Notes: generated by a model not told the origin, from the letters alone. DNA of 34,333 bases from Janthinobacterium sp. (GCF_009923995.1 NZ_RFSK01000062.1:1-34333); one strand, 5' to 3'. Numbered from the stretch's first letter, positions 23,963-33,527 are shown. Made by a program: numbers and translations.

Positions 23963-24946
23963 ATGTTTTCATTAAAAGTTCGTCGCGGACTGCTTCTTTT
24001 ACCTCTCGCATTGTTAGCTGGTTGCAATACGGTGGTACTGAACCCGTCCGGAGACATCGCAGTTCAGCAAGGCAATCTGATTGTCATCTCGACATTGCTG
24101 ATGCTGTTGATTATCGTTCCGGTAATCGCCCTGACCCTGCTTTTCGCATGGCGCTATAGAAAAAACAACACCGCGGCCAAATACGAGCCGGACTGGGACC
24201 ACTCGACTCGCCTCGAGCTGATCATCTGGGGCGCGCCCCTGCTGATCATCATCGTGCTGGGCCTGCTGACCTGGATCAGCACCCACACTCTCGATCCTTA
24301 TCGTCCGCTGAGCCGTATCGACGCCAACCGCCCGATTCCTGCCAGCCACAAGCCGATGGTCGTCGAAGTCGTGGCGCTGGACTGGAAATGGCTGTTTATT
24401 TACCCAGAGCAAGGTATTGCTTCGGTGAATGAACTGTATGCGCCCGTCGATCGTCCGATCCGCTTCAAGATCACCGCGTCGTCCGTCATGAACTCGTTCT
24501 TCATCCCCGCACTGGCAGGTCAGATCTACGCCATGCCGGGCATGGAAACGCAGTTGAATGCCGTCATCAACAAGCCAGGCGAATACAAGGGCTTCTCCGC
24601 CAACTACAGCGGTGCCGGTTTCTCGGGCATGCGCTTCAAGTTCCATGGCGTCAATGATGCGGACTTCGACAAGTGGGTGGCCACGGCCCGTGCCGGCGGC
24701 GGCGCGCTGAACCGCGACGACTACCTGTCGCTGGCGCAGCCGAGCGAACGCGACCCGGTCCGTCACTACAGCGCCGTTCCTAGCGATCTGTACAAGGCAA
24801 TCCTGAACCGCACCATCGTTTCCGACGCCCTGTGCGTGACGCCGGTCGAGCCATACAAACCGACGGTGGCAAGTAGCCCGGTAGCGGCCGTAACGGCAGT
24901 AGTCGCTAGCGATGCAGTAGTTGAAAAGGGCGTTCAAGCCAAGTAA
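23963..24946 (+). CDS. cyoA: Cytochrome bo3 ubiquinol oxidase subunit II
   Basis: CyoA, 327 residues, is the cupredoxin-domain subunit of the proton-pumping quinol oxidase. It has a lipoprotein signal with LLAGC (Cys21), two membrane helices (about 42-62 and 85-105; LELIIWGAPLLIIIVLGLL), then the periplasmic domain with DWKWLFIYPEQGIASVNEL, SSVMNSFFIPALAGQIYAMP and SANYSGAGFSGMRF. In these two places a cytochrome c oxidase would carry CuA ligands (Cys, His, Met); they are missing here, which marks it as a quinol oxidase. ATG 23963 is chosen because it starts the signal peptide; a GTG 48 bases upstream would add non-signal residues. It is first of seven genes, with an 89-base gap before cyoB. 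Confidence 0.95.
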   Translation: MFSLKVRRGLLLLPLALLAGCNTVVLNPSGDIAVQQGNLIVISTLLMLLIIVPVIALTLLFAWRYRKNNTAAKYEPDWDHSTRLELIIWGAPLLIIIVLGLLTWISTHTLDPYRPLSRIDANRPIPASHKPMVVEVVALDWKWLFIYPEQGIASVNELYAPVDRPIRFKITASSVMNSFFIPALAGQIYAMPGMETQLNAVINKPGEYKGFSANYSGAGFSGMRFKFHGVNDADFDKWVATARAGGGALNRDDYLSLAQPSERDPVRHYSAVPSDLYKAILNRTIVSDALCVTPVEPYKPTVASSPVAAVTAVVASDAVVEKGVQAK

Positions 24947-25035
24947 CAACTGCATGAATCCCGCAGCGCAGCAAGACGCGCTGCAGATACTGGCGCCGCT
25001 TGCCTGGCGCCTCCCTTTTTTCTCTGAGAGTAACA

Positions 25036-27039
25036 ATGCTAGACCATATTGATCTGACGAAGCTTATATTCGGCCGTCTGACTTGGGATGCAATTCCATT
25101 TCACGAACCTATCCTGCTGGCGACCTTTGCGATGGTCGCCCTGGGCGGCATCGCACTCGTTGCGGCGCTGACGTATTTCCGCGTCTGGGGTACCCTGTGG
25201 CGCGACTGGATCACCAGTATCGACCATAAAAAAATCGGTATCATGTACATGATCCTGGGCTTGATCATGCTGCTGCGCGGCTTTGCCGACGCGCTCATGA
25301 TGCGTACCCAGCAGGCTATCGCCTTCGGCGACAATGCCGGCTTCCTGCCACCGCATCACTACGACCAGATCTTCACCGCCCACGGCGTGATCATGATCTT
25401 CTTCGTCGCGATGCCTTTCGTGACGGGTCTGATGAACTACGTGGTGCCGCTGCAAATCGGCGCGCGCGACGTGGCTTTCCCTTTCCTTAACAACTTCAGC
25501 TTCTGGATGACCACCATGGGCGCCGTCCTGGTGATGGCCTCGCTGTTCGTCGGCGAATTCGCCCGCACGGGCTGGCTGGCCTATCCGCCGCTGTCGGGCA
25601 TCGTCGGCAGTCCGGACGTGGGGGTAGACTATTACATATGGTCCCTGCAGATTGCCGGGGTCGGGACGCTATTGTCCGGTGTCAACCTGATCGCCACCAT
25701 CGTCAAGATGCGCGCGCCTGGCATGACCTGGATGAAAATGCCCGTCTTCACCTGGACCGCACTGTGCACCAACATCCTGATCGTCGCCGCCTTCCCGGTG
25801 CTGACGGCTGTCCTGGCCATGCTGTCGCTGGACCGCGTTGCCGGCTTTAACTTCTTCACGACGGAACTGGGCGGCAACGCCATGATGTACGTCAACCTGA
25901 TCTGGATCTGGGGTCACCCAGAGGTCTACATCCTGATCCTGCCGCTGTTCGGCGTGTTCTCGGAAGTCGTTGCCACCTTCAGCAGCAAGCGCCTGTTCGG
26001 CTATGCGTCGATGGTCTACGCCACCTGCGTCATCATGATCCTGTCCTACCTGGTATGGCTGCATCACTTCTTCACCATGGGTTCGGGCGCCAGCGTCAAC
26101 TCCTTCTTCGGCATCACGACGATGATCATTTCGATCCCGACAGGCGCGAAGATCTTCAACTGGCTGTTTACCATGTACCGCGGCCGTATCCGCTTTGAAC
26201 TGCCCATGCTGTGGACGATCGGCTTCATGGTCACCTTCACCATCGGCGGCATGACCGGCGTCCTGCTGGCCGTACCACCGGCGGACTTCGTGCTGCACAA
26301 CAGCCTGTTCCTGATCGCCCACTTCCATAACGTGATTATCGGCGGCGTGGTCTTCGGTGTGTTTGCTGCAATTAACTACTGGTTCCCGAAAGCCTTCGGT
26401 TACAAGCTCGACACCTTCTGGGGCAAATGCTCGTTCTGGTTCTGGTTCGTCGGCTTCTACCTGGCCTTCATGCCGCTGTACGTGCTGGGCCTGATGGGCG
26501 TGACCCGTCGTGTCAACCACTTTGAAGATCCATCCCTGCAAATCTGGACCATCATCGCCTGGTTTGGCGCCGTCTCGATCGCGCTGGGCATCGGTTCCCT
26601 GCTGATGCAGTTCTATGTGAGTTTCCGCAACCGTCACGCCCTGCGCGACGTCACCGGCGACCCATGGGGCGGCCGTACGCTGGAGTGGGCAACGTCGTCG
26701 CCACCGCCAGACTATAATTTCGCCTTCACGCCGCAAGTGCATGAACTCGATGCATGGACTGACATGAAGAAACACGGTTACCAGCGTCCGACGTCCGGTT
26801 TCACGAAGATCCACATGCCGAAGAACACCTGGGCCGGTTTCGTGATCGCCGCACTGTCCGCAGTGGTCGGCTTTGGCCTGATCTGGCAAATGTGGCTCGT
26901 CGCCGGCGTTGGCTTCGTGGTCATGATGGCCGCCATCATCGTCCATACCTTTAACTACAAGCGCGATTACTACATTCCTGCGGAAGAAGTAATCCGTACC
27001 GAAGACGCTTATACTAAATTGCTGAGCAGCCATGTCTGA
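25036..27039 (+). CDS. cyoB: Cytochrome bo3 ubiquinol oxidase subunit I
   Basis: CyoB, 667 residues (E. coli 663), is the catalytic heme-copper subunit, with about 15 membrane helices. All key residues are present with a constant +10 shift from E. coli: Arg81, Asp85 and His108 of the quinol site ([16 protein letters not shown]), His116 and His431 for low-spin heme b, His294, His343 and His344 for CuB with Tyr298 cross-link (GHPEVY), and His429 for heme o (AHFHN). It reduces oxygen to water and pumps protons. The ATG at 25036 has GAGAG upstream. The end overlaps cyoC by 8 bases. Confidence 0.97.
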   Translation: MLDHIDLTKLIFGRLTWDAIPFHEPILLATFAMVALGGIALVAALTYFRVWGTLWRDWITSIDHKKIGIMYMILGLIMLLRGFADALMMRTQQAIAFGDNAGFLPPHHYDQIFTAHGVIMIFFVAMPFVTGLMNYVVPLQIGARDVAFPFLNNFSFWMTTMGAVLVMASLFVGEFARTGWLAYPPLSGIVGSPDVGVDYYIWSLQIAGVGTLLSGVNLIATIVKMRAPGMTWMKMPVFTWTALCTNILIVAAFPVLTAVLAMLSLDRVAGFNFFTTELGGNAMMYVNLIWIWGHPEVYILILPLFGVFSEVVATFSSKRLFGYASMVYATCVIMILSYLVWLHHFFTMGSGASVNSFFGITTMIISIPTGAKIFNWLFTMYRGRIRFELPMLWTIGFMVTFTIGGMTGVLLAVPPADFVLHNSLFLIAHFHNVIIGGVVFGVFAAINYWFPKAFGYKLDTFWGKCSFWFWFVGFYLAFMPLYVLGLMGVTRRVNHFEDPSLQIWTIIAWFGAVSIALGIGSLLMQFYVSFRNRHALRDVTGDPWGGRTLEWATSSPPPDYNFAFTPQVHELDAWTDMKKHGYQRPTSGFTKIHMPKNTWAGFVIAALSAVVGFGLIWQMWLVAGVGFVVMMAAIIVHTFNYKRDYYIPAEEVIRTEDAYTKLLSSHV

Positions 27040-27670
27040 TACCATCGCCCATAACACCGGCGCCGCTGGCGCCGCACCAAGCTCGCGCAGCTACTTCGTG
27101 CGCGAGCACCACCCGGAAAACGGCAGCCTGCTGGGTTTCTGGCTCTACCTGATGAGCGATTGCCTGATCTTCGCCTGTCTGTTTGCCACCTATGCGGTGC
27201 TGGGCCGCAGCTACGCGGACGGCCCGACGGGCGCCGCGCTGTTCGACCTGCCGCTGGTCGCCGTCAACACGGCCATGCTGCTGCTGTCGTCGATCACCTA
27301 CGGCTTCGCCATGCTGGCCATGCAGCGCAAGCAATTGCGCAGCACCCTGGTCTGGCTGGCCATCACGGGCCTGTTCGGCCTGGCCTTCCTGTCGCTGGAA
27401 ATGTATGAATTCATTCATCTGATCCACGAAGGCGCCGGTCCGCAGCGCAGCGCGTTCCTGTCGTCGTTCTTCGCCCTGGTCGGTACTCACGGCTTGCACG
27501 TGACGTTCGGCGTGATCTGGCTCGTGACCCTGATGTTCCAGTTGAACAAGCATGGCCTGACCCCGGAAAACGGTCGTCGCATGATGTGCCTGTCGCTGTT
27601 CTGGCACTTCCTGGACGTCATCTGGATCGGCGTCTTCACCTTTGTTTACCTGATGGGAGTCCTGCCATGA
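27032..27670 (+). CDS. cyoC: Cytochrome bo3 ubiquinol oxidase subunit III
   Basis: CyoC, 212 residues (E. coli 204), is a five-helix subunit III of the heme-copper oxidase superfamily. Typical stretches are [49 protein letters not shown] and [20 protein letters not shown]. The N-terminal 20 residues are Ala-rich and cytoplasmic. It overlaps cyoB by 8 bases and cyoD by 4, so the subunits are made in ratio from one message. Confidence 0.95.
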   Translation: MSDTIAHNTGAAGAAPSSRSYFVREHHPENGSLLGFWLYLMSDCLIFACLFATYAVLGRSYADGPTGAALFDLPLVAVNTAMLLLSSITYGFAMLAMQRKQLRSTLVWLAITGLFGLAFLSLEMYEFIHLIHEGAGPQRSAFLSSFFALVGTHGLHVTFGVIWLVTLMFQLNKHGLTPENGRRMMCLSLFWHFLDVIWIGVFTFVYLMGVLP

Positions 27671-28050
27671 GCGACCATACACACGGCGATAGCCACCACC
27701 ATGACCAGCACGACCATGGCAGCCTGAAAAGCTATGCCATCGGCTTCATCCTGTCGGTCATCCTGACGGCCATTCCTTTCTGGCTGGTGATGACGAAAGC
27801 CATCACCGACTCGGGCACCATGGGCCTCGTCCTGCTGGCGTTCGCGGCGGTGCAAGTGGTGGTGCACATGGTGTACTTCCTGCACATGAACACCAAGTCG
27901 GAAGGCGGCTGGAACATGATGGCGCTGATCTTCACGATCATGATCGTGGGTATTGCCATGGCCGGTTCCCTGTGGGTCATGTACCACATGAACCACAACA
28001 TGATGCCGGATCTGATGCCTGAGTACATGCATGTGAAAACGGCTCCATGA
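27667..28050 (+). CDS. cyoD: Cytochrome bo3 ubiquinol oxidase subunit IV
   Basis: CyoD, 127 residues (E. coli 109), has three membrane helices: [43 protein letters not shown], and [25 protein letters not shown] (residues given in part). The subunit helps assemble the CuB site of subunit I. The cytoplasmic N-terminus is notably His-rich, seven His within the first 17 residues, and the C-terminus is His/Met-rich ([13 protein letters not shown]), which might bind copper. It overlaps cyoC by 4 bases and the SURF1 gene by 4. Confidence 0.94.
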   Translation: MSDHTHGDSHHHDQHDHGSLKSYAIGFILSVILTAIPFWLVMTKAITDSGTMGLVLLAFAAVQVVVHMVYFLHMNTKSEGGWNMMALIFTIMIVGIAMAGSLWVMYHMNHNMMPDLMPEYMHVKTAP

Positions 28051-28889
28051 TGAGTAATACGCGCCCAAGCAACACCGGGCGCGCCCCTGGCGCCGCATCG
28101 CAAGATGCCGCGCCAGGCCCACGCGGCACGGCCATGCAGTATTCAAAAATTGCACTGGCCTTGCTGGCGGGGATCTTGTTTGCCGGTTTCTGTGCCCTGG
28201 GCACCTGGCAAGTCAAGCGCCTCTTCTGGAAGCTTGACCTGATCGAGCGCGTCGAACAACGCGTACATGCGCCCGCAACGGACGCCCCTGGACCCGCAGC
28301 CTGGGCCAGCATTACGCCTCAAACGGATGAGTACCGCCATGTGCGACTCTCCGGTACATATCTCCCCCTATTCAATACCCTGGTGCAGGCAACGACGGCA
28401 CTGGGCAGCGGCTACTGGCTGGTGACGCCCATGCGCCTGGCCGACGGCAGCACCGTGCTCGTCAACCGCGGCTTCGTGCCGAAACGCGAAAGCATCGGCG
28501 CCGGCACGCCGGCCGGCATCGTCCATGTGGACGGCTTGCTGCGCATCAGCGAGACGGGCGGCGGCTTCCTGCGCGAAAACAATCCTGCCACGCAGCACTG
28601 GTATTCGCGCGACGTGGCCGCCATCGGCGCCTCGCACATGCTCACCAAGGTGGCGCCGTACTTCGTCGATGCGCAGGCAAAGTCGGAAACGGCCGCGGAC
28701 GCCCCCGTCGGCGGCCTGACCGTCGTTTCCTTCCATAACAACCACCTCGTGTACGCCTTGACGTGGTTCGCCCTGGCCCTGATGGTTGCCGGCATCACGT
28801 GGTGGATCGTGCGCGAGGACAAGCGCCGCCGCGCGCGCGGCAAGAACCTTGATCATTCGCAAGAAAGCGACCATGCCGGGCAGGATTGA
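28047..28889 (+). CDS. SURF1-family oxidase assembly protein
   Basis: This 280-residue SURF1/Shy1 family protein has two membrane helices at about 32-52 and 230-250 flanking a periplasmic domain. Family signatures seen are GTWQVKRLFWKLDLIERV after helix 1, GYWLVTPM, VNRGFVP, and NNHLVYALTWFALA before helix 2. SURF1 proteins help insert heme a into aa3-type cytochrome c oxidases. Here the gene is cotranscribed with a bo3 quinol oxidase, so it should serve heme insertion in this enzyme. The start ATGATG overlaps the cyoD stop by 4 bases, and the 3' end overlaps regB by 17 bases. The Ala/Pro-rich N-terminal 25 residues may be partly non-native; the second Met region at codon 30 is just before helix 1. 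Confidence 0.9.
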   Translation: MMSNTRPSNTGRAPGAASQDAAPGPRGTAMQYSKIALALLAGILFAGFCALGTWQVKRLFWKLDLIERVEQRVHAPATDAPGPAAWASITPQTDEYRHVRLSGTYLPLFNTLVQATTALGSGYWLVTPMRLADGSTVLVNRGFVPKRESIGAGTPAGIVHVDGLLRISETGGGFLRENNPATQHWYSRDVAAIGASHMLTKVAPYFVDAQAKSETAADAPVGGLTVVSFHNNHLVYALTWFALALMVAGITWWIVREDKRRRARGKNLDHSQESDHAGQD

Positions 28890-30222
28890 GATCCTGCCCA
28901 ACCGCGAGGTACTGGAACGCGGTGCGGTGGCGGCCGAGATGGAACACCCGGCCGGCCACCAGAACATGAAGCTGCTGATCCAGCTGCGCTGGCTGGCCGT
29001 CATCGGCCAGATCAGCACCATCTTCGGCGTGGGCGTGGGACTGGGCATCGCCTTGCCCGTGCCCTACATGCTGGAAGTGCTGTCCTGCCTCATCGCCTTC
29101 AACCTGGCCAGCCTGCTGCGCTGGCACGAGCGCCAGCCCGTCTCCAACACGGCACTCTTCCTCGCCCTGCTGGTCGACGTGACCGTGCTGACGGCCCAGC
29201 TCTACCTGAGCGGCGGCATCACCAATCCCTTCGCCTTCCTGTATTTGCTGCAAGTCATCCTCAGCGCCGTCCTGCTGGAAGTATGGTCGACGTGGATCAT
29301 GGTGGCCATTACCAGCCTGTGCCTGGCTGGCCTGGCACTGCTGCCCGGCCCTTTGATCCTGCCCATCGACCCGGAGCGGGGCTTTTCCAGCCTGTACGTG
29401 CAGGGCTTGCTGATCTGCTTCATCCTCAACGCGGCCCTGCTGGTGGTGTTCATCACGCGCATCAACCGCAACCAGCGGGCCGGCGACGCCAAGGTGGCCG
29501 ATTTGCGCCAGCGGGCGGCGGAAGAGGAGCACATCATCCGCATGGGCTTGCTGGCTTCGGGCGCCGCGCACGAACTGGGCACGCCGCTGGCGACCCTGTC
29601 CGTCATCCTCGGCGACTGGCGCCGCATGCCGGAACTGAGCAAAAACAGCGAGTTGCTGGAGGAAATCACGGAAATGCAGGCGCAGTTGCAGCGCTGCAAG
29701 AGCATCGTCAGCGGCATTTTGCTGTCGGCGGGAGAGGCGCGCGGCGAATCGTCGGTGAAAACGACGATCAACACCTTCCTCAACGACCTCGTGGACGAAT
29801 GGCGCAGCAGCCGCCCCATCCACGATTTCGAGTACGATAACCGCATCGAGCACGACGTTCCCGTCGTCTTCGATTCGACCCTGAAACAAACCATTTGCAA
29901 CGTGCTCGACAATGCTTTGGAGGCGTCGCCCGACTGGCTGCGCTTCGAAGCGACGCGCGAAGCGGATGCCCTGCACCTGGTGATCACCGATGCGGGCCCC
30001 GGCTTCGAGCCGTCGATGCTGACGCATCTGGGCAAACCGTATCAAAGCAGCAAGGGCAAGCCCGGCGGCGGACTGGGACTGTTCCTGGTGGTGAATGTCG
30101 CGCGTACTTTAGGCGGTACGGTGACGGCGCGCAACCGGGTGCAGGGCGGGGCGGTGGTGCACCTGGCCCTGCCGCTGGCGGCCATCAAACTGGAAAGAGA
30201 AAGCGACCACCATGCAGGATGA
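28873..30222 (+). CDS. regB: RegB/PrrB-type redox sensor histidine kinase
   Basis: This 449-residue sensor of the RegB/PrrB/ActS family has about six N-terminal membrane helices, the quinone-binding signature GGITNPF at residues 114-120, HisKA with His233 in AAHELGTPLATL, a redox-box Cys275 in LQRCKSIVSGIL, and an HATPase (NVLDNALEASP, DAGPGF, GGGLGLFLVVNV). In Rhodobacter RegB the matching residues are His225 and Cys265; the latter forms disulfides under oxidising conditions. So quinone pool state or oxygen probably sets its kinase activity, and transcription of the oxidase operon is a likely target. The ATG 28873 overlaps the SURF1 end by 17 bases; the ribosome site is AAGAAAG. Confidence 0.88.
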   Translation: MPGRIEILPNREVLERGAVAAEMEHPAGHQNMKLLIQLRWLAVIGQISTIFGVGVGLGIALPVPYMLEVLSCLIAFNLASLLRWHERQPVSNTALFLALLVDVTVLTAQLYLSGGITNPFAFLYLLQVILSAVLLEVWSTWIMVAITSLCLAGLALLPGPLILPIDPERGFSSLYVQGLLICFILNAALLVVFITRINRNQRAGDAKVADLRQRAAEEEHIIRMGLLASGAAHELGTPLATLSVILGDWRRMPELSKNSELLEEITEMQAQLQRCKSIVSGILLSAGEARGESSVKTTINTFLNDLVDEWRSSRPIHDFEYDNRIEHDVPVVFDSTLKQTICNVLDNALEASPDWLRFEATREADALHLVITDAGPGFEPSMLTHLGKPYQSSKGKPGGGLGLFLVVNVARTLGGTVTARNRVQGGAVVHLALPLAAIKLERESDHHAG

Positions 30223-30748
30223 CCGTCTGTTACTGATCGTGGAAGACGACGCCGCGTTTGCCCGCACCCTGGGCCGCTCGTTCGAGCGGCGCGGCTATCA
30301 GGTCATCCTGGCGACGAATTTCGACGAGGCGAGCGCCTTGCTGGAACAGCATTGCCCCGACTATGCCGTCGTCGATTTAAAGCTCAACGGCAACACCTCT
30401 GGCCTGGCCTGCGTGCAGATGCTGCACCAGCACGACCCGGAGATGCTGATCGTCGTGCTGACGGGCTACGCCAGCATCGGCACGGCCGTCGAAGCCATCA
30501 AGCTGGGCGCCTGCCAGTACCTGGCGAAGCCGTCCAACACGGACGACATCGAAGCGGCCTTCGGCCACGTGGCCGGCAACGCCGACATCGAACTGACGGG
30601 CCGCGCCACCAACATCAAGACCCTGGAATGGGAGCGCATCCATGAAATGCTGGCCGAGACGGATTTCAATATCTCGGAAACGGCCCGTCGCCTGGGCATG
30701 CACCGGCGCACCCTGGCGCGCAAATTGGAAAAGCAGCGGGTGAAGTAG
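30212..30748 (+). CDS. regA: RegA/PrrA-type response regulator
   Basis: This 178-residue redox response regulator has a receiver (about 6-120) with phospho-acceptor Asp55 in VVDLKL and signalling residues in VVLTGYASIGTAVEAI and YLAKPSN. A short linker follows, then a Fis-type helix-turn-helix at about 150-175 (NISETARRLGMHRRTLARKL). This architecture and the LTGYASI-T-A pattern fit the RegA/ActR family. It overlaps regB by 11 bases and is the last gene of the oxidase operon. It probably controls the cyo promoter and other respiratory genes; that target is inferred. Confidence 0.9.
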   Translation: MQDDRLLLIVEDDAAFARTLGRSFERRGYQVILATNFDEASALLEQHCPDYAVVDLKLNGNTSGLACVQMLHQHDPEMLIVVLTGYASIGTAVEAIKLGACQYLAKPSNTDDIEAAFGHVAGNADIELTGRATNIKTLEWERIHEMLAETDFNISETARRLGMHRRTLARKLEKQRVK

Positions 30749-30765
30749 GCCGCGAGTTTGCCGCC

Positions 30766-32514
30766 TCAGTCTGCCTTGGCGGCGCTGCGCGTCCTGGAAA
30801 AAACGACATTCAGCACACGCGGGTTGTCCACGATGAATCCGGTGATCCGCTGGCGGCTGTTGCGCGTAAAGCGCAATAGCTCCTGGTCATCGATAGTCAC
30901 GGTGTACGCGTCCTCGAAAGCCGGACTCATTGGTTTGCTGGCCTCGCGTTGCGCTTGCTTGTATAGCTTGCCGTCCTTCGTCACGATGGTCCAGTGCACA
31001 TTGATTTCTGGACTGAAATAAGTTCCGGCATAGTCCTCCAGGCGCACGCGATCGGTCTGGACGGGTTTGACGCGGACCAGTTCAAGCGGTTCGTCTGCGC
31101 CAGAGCCGATAGTCAACAGCGCACGCTTGTCCTGCCGGGAAAATTGGAATAGGTTTTCCATTTTCCCCGGCAAGCGGAAGCGCTGGGCGCCGCCTGGCTC
31201 CAAGGCAACAGGTTCGCGCTGCGGGGCACGGTACCAAAGGTGGCCGTCCCTCGCTTCCCTCGCATGTAGCGACTGAGAATAGCGCTCAAGATAAACGCCG
31301 GCGTAACTCTCAAGCTCGGAGGCCGAAGGCATGCTTGCTGGAGCGGGCGCCCTGGCGGCAGGCCTGGCACCTGGCTGCGCGACAGTGGCGCGGCGTTTCT
31401 TGATTTCATCGGCGAGGAAAATATCGGCAACCTTGAAGCTGAGCAGTGTCTGGTCGACGCCGTCGACATTGCACAAGACCACGGCAGAAAAGCGCTGCTC
31501 TGGAAGGCGGAACAATTGCGCGTGGAAAGCTGCCGTATCGCCGGCGTGGTGCACCGAGCGCATGCCGCGATAAGCGCCATCGACGATCAGGCCACGCGCG
31601 TGGCTCAAGCGGATGCCGTCGCTACGAATGGCATTCTGCTGCAGTTGCTTGACCAGCCATGCGCCGCCGACGCGCGGCTGGTAGAAATTTCCGTCCCATT
31701 TCGCCAAGTCTGACACGGTGCTCAGCACACCCGTATTGCCCACCTGTTCCCAGTTGACGTCCTTTATGCTGTATCCGCCTGTCGCCGATGGTGCATAGCC
31801 CATTGCACGCTGCCGTACCACGGCGTCGTACTTGTCACGAACGCGGGTGTGGCGCATGTTCAGCGGCTGAAAAATACGCTCCTGCAGGAATGTGCCGAAT
31901 GGCTGGGAGCTAAGCCGTTCGACTATCTTTGCCAGCAAGAAATAATTCGTATTGCTGTACATGAAATGTGCGCCCGGCGCGAAATTCAGCGATGTTTGCC
32001 GCAGAATGATCGCCATGGCATCCGCGTCTGACGAATAATCGACTTCACGCACGCCAGTCCCCATCGTCATCAGTACCGTATAGTCCCGCAAGCCGCTGGT
32101 ATGCGACAGCATGTGGTCAATTGAAATTGCTTTACCGTAATTGGGCATTTCAGGCAGATACTGGCGAATATCATCCGTCAGGGAGATTTTCCCATCCTGC
32201 ACGAGCAGTAAAATGGCCGCAGCCGTGAATTGCTTGGAGATCGATCCGATGGCGAACGCGGTGTTTTCCGGATCAATGGGCACGCCAAATTCCAGGCTGG
32301 CATTTCCATAGCCCTTTTTGTAGACCAGTTCACCATTTCGTATCACGCCGAGTGCGCAGCCAGGGCTGCCGGCGTCGTAGGCCGAAAACAGGGCATCCAC
32401 CCGCTGCGTCAGTTCCGTCGTTTGTGACGTGTCGCTTGTGTCGGCCATCGCCGCAGCGCTATGGAGGACGAGTGCAATGGATAGAAAATGCCGCCGTACT
32501 GCAAGGACGCTCAT
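30766..32514 (-). CDS. Exported serine hydrolase of the class C beta-lactamase / PBP-like family
   Basis: This 582-residue protein has a signal peptide (HFLSIALVLHSAAAMA, cut before DT) and a beta-lactamase/transpeptidase-like domain (about 35-370). Motifs are S91-x-x-K94 (SISK), Y186-S-N188, and H323-A-G325 in the place of the KTG motif. After a Pro/Ala linker (RPAARAPAPA) a C-terminal beta-rich domain (about 395-580) follows, as in D-aminopeptidase or esterase EstB-like members. HAG instead of KTG argues against a real antibiotic beta-lactamase; peptidase or esterase action is more likely. The start has AAGGG upstream. It converges on regA with a 17-base gap and no visible terminator. Its codon use looks somewhat less GC-rich than the neighbours. 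Confidence 0.88.
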   Translation of the reverse strand: MSVLAVRRHFLSIALVLHSAAAMADTSDTSQTTELTQRVDALFSAYDAGSPGCALGVIRNGELVYKKGYGNASLEFGVPIDPENTAFAIGSISKQFTAAAILLLVQDGKISLTDDIRQYLPEMPNYGKAISIDHMLSHTSGLRDYTVLMTMGTGVREVDYSSDADAMAIILRQTSLNFAPGAHFMYSNTNYFLLAKIVERLSSQPFGTFLQERIFQPLNMRHTRVRDKYDAVVRQRAMGYAPSATGGYSIKDVNWEQVGNTGVLSTVSDLAKWDGNFYQPRVGGAWLVKQLQQNAIRSDGIRLSHARGLIVDGAYRGMRSVHHAGDTAAFHAQLFRLPEQRFSAVVLCNVDGVDQTLLSFKVADIFLADEIKKRRATVAQPGARPAARAPAPASMPSASELESYAGVYLERYSQSLHAREARDGHLWYRAPQREPVALEPGGAQRFRLPGKMENLFQFSRQDKRALLTIGSGADEPLELVRVKPVQTDRVRLEDYAGTYFSPEINVHWTIVTKDGKLYKQAQREASKPMSPAFEDAYTVTIDDQELLRFTRNSRQRITGFIVDNPRVLNVVFSRTRSAAKAD

Positions 32515-32624
32515 TGAAACCCTTCGTTTGATTAAACAATTTCGATGTCACGCGTGGCCACGGCTGGGCCGGGAGGACGGTCTAGCCGGACATCCGTGAA
32601 GCGGCTAGCCACGCTTCATGCAGT

Positions 32625-32929
32625 TCATGCACCGCTCAGCCACGCCATCTTCTGCACCCGGATAGGCGGATGGCTCGCCAGCGCTTCCCACCATCGCCGG
32701 CCACCACTTGCGCGGCCAGGCCGATGGTTTGTTCTGCGTCAAAGGCGAGGAAGAAGGTGCACTGCGGCGTGGGGCTGGCGCGCTGCTGCCAGTGCGCATC
32801 GGAAAAGCTTGCCGCGCTGGCATGGCTGGCGCCAAAGGCAGTGGGGGCGTCGAGCAGGGCGGCCAGGCGCGTGGACTTCAAGGCCGGCCCGTCGGCGGCG
32901 GTGGCAGGACGGATGCGGAGCCGGCTCAC
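32625..32929 (-). pseudogene. GNAT acetyltransferase broken by a 190-base internal deletion
   Basis: The N-terminal part (GTG at 32929, LRIRPATAADGPALKSTRLA onward) is a normal GNAT start and runs to VVAGDG. It then loses the frame and ends as RLSGCRRWRG. The natural C-terminus, ending HPPIRVQKMAWLSGA, is present in another frame and stops at 32625. Comparison with the copy at 34044-34333 shows 33 identical bases (32695-32727 against 34301-34333) and 50 of 54 matching bases (32637-32690 against 34053-34106), but only 4 bases between these blocks instead of 194. The lost part carries the acetyl-CoA-binding motif A, so any product is inactive as an acetyltransferase. Confidence 0.85.
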
Positions 32930-32961
32930 AGGCGCGGTTCCTTCAAAGGGGAAGGCATGAC

Positions 32962-33477
32962 CTAGCTCCTGGCCTCAAAGGCAGGATGGTAGCTGACGCT
33001 GCCGGCTGGCAGCGCTCCCTCCAGTACCAGAGCCTGGAAGTACGCGGGCGGCACGCCGGGCAAGACCAGTGTACTTTCCGCGCGGAAGCCGAAACGGCCG
33101 TAATACGCGGGCTCGCCCAGCACCACGCAGCCGGCCGCGCCCAACTGGCGCAAGTCGTCCAGTACCTGCTTGACGAGCCGGCTGCCCACGCCCCGATGCT
33201 GGTGGGCAGGCAAAACGGACACGGGCCCCAGCCCATACCAGCGCGGCGTGCCGTCGCTGATGTTGACGGGCGAGGCAGCCGCGTGGCCGATCAATGCCCC
33301 ATCCAGTTCAGCCACCAGCGAGACGCTGAGGGCGCCGGCGGCGCGCAAGGCCTGGACGATGAACTGTTCCGTATGGTCCGTGTGCTCGGCATGCAGGAAG
33401 GTTGCGCGCGTTACGGCGCCGATGGCGCCCGTGTCGGCCGGAGTTTCCTTGCGAATGATCAATGTTTGTACTGCCAA
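32962..33477 (-). CDS. GNAT family N-acetyltransferase (YhbS-like)
   Basis: This 171-residue acetyltransferase has a complete GNAT fold: substrate-side N-terminus (IIRKETPADTGAIGAVTRAT), the acetyl-CoA pyrophosphate loop in SVLPAHQHRGVGSRLVKQVL, and a C-terminal strand set including EPAYYGRFGFRAES, typical of the YhbS group. The substrate is unknown. No ATG is available; the TTG at 33477 is preceded by GAGG at a proper distance, which fixes the start. It lies 32 bases upstream of the start of the broken GNAT and is unrelated to it beyond the shared fold. Confidence 0.87.
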   Translation of the reverse strand: MAVQTLIIRKETPADTGAIGAVTRATFLHAEHTDHTEQFIVQALRAAGALSVSLVAELDGALIGHAAASPVNISDGTPRWYGLGPVSVLPAHQHRGVGSRLVKQVLDDLRQLGAAGCVVLGEPAYYGRFGFRAESTLVLPGVPPAYFQALVLEGALPAGSVSYHPAFEARS

Positions 33478-33527
33478 GACAGGCCTCTTCAGTTGCTGGC
33501 CAGCTACCGCCGTGCCGCGGCGGATGG

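Noticed and set aside
30766..32514. True antibiotic-inactivating class C beta-lactamase
   Set aside because: The third motif is HAG rather than KTG, and there is a large extra C-terminal beta domain, as in peptidase or esterase members of the family.
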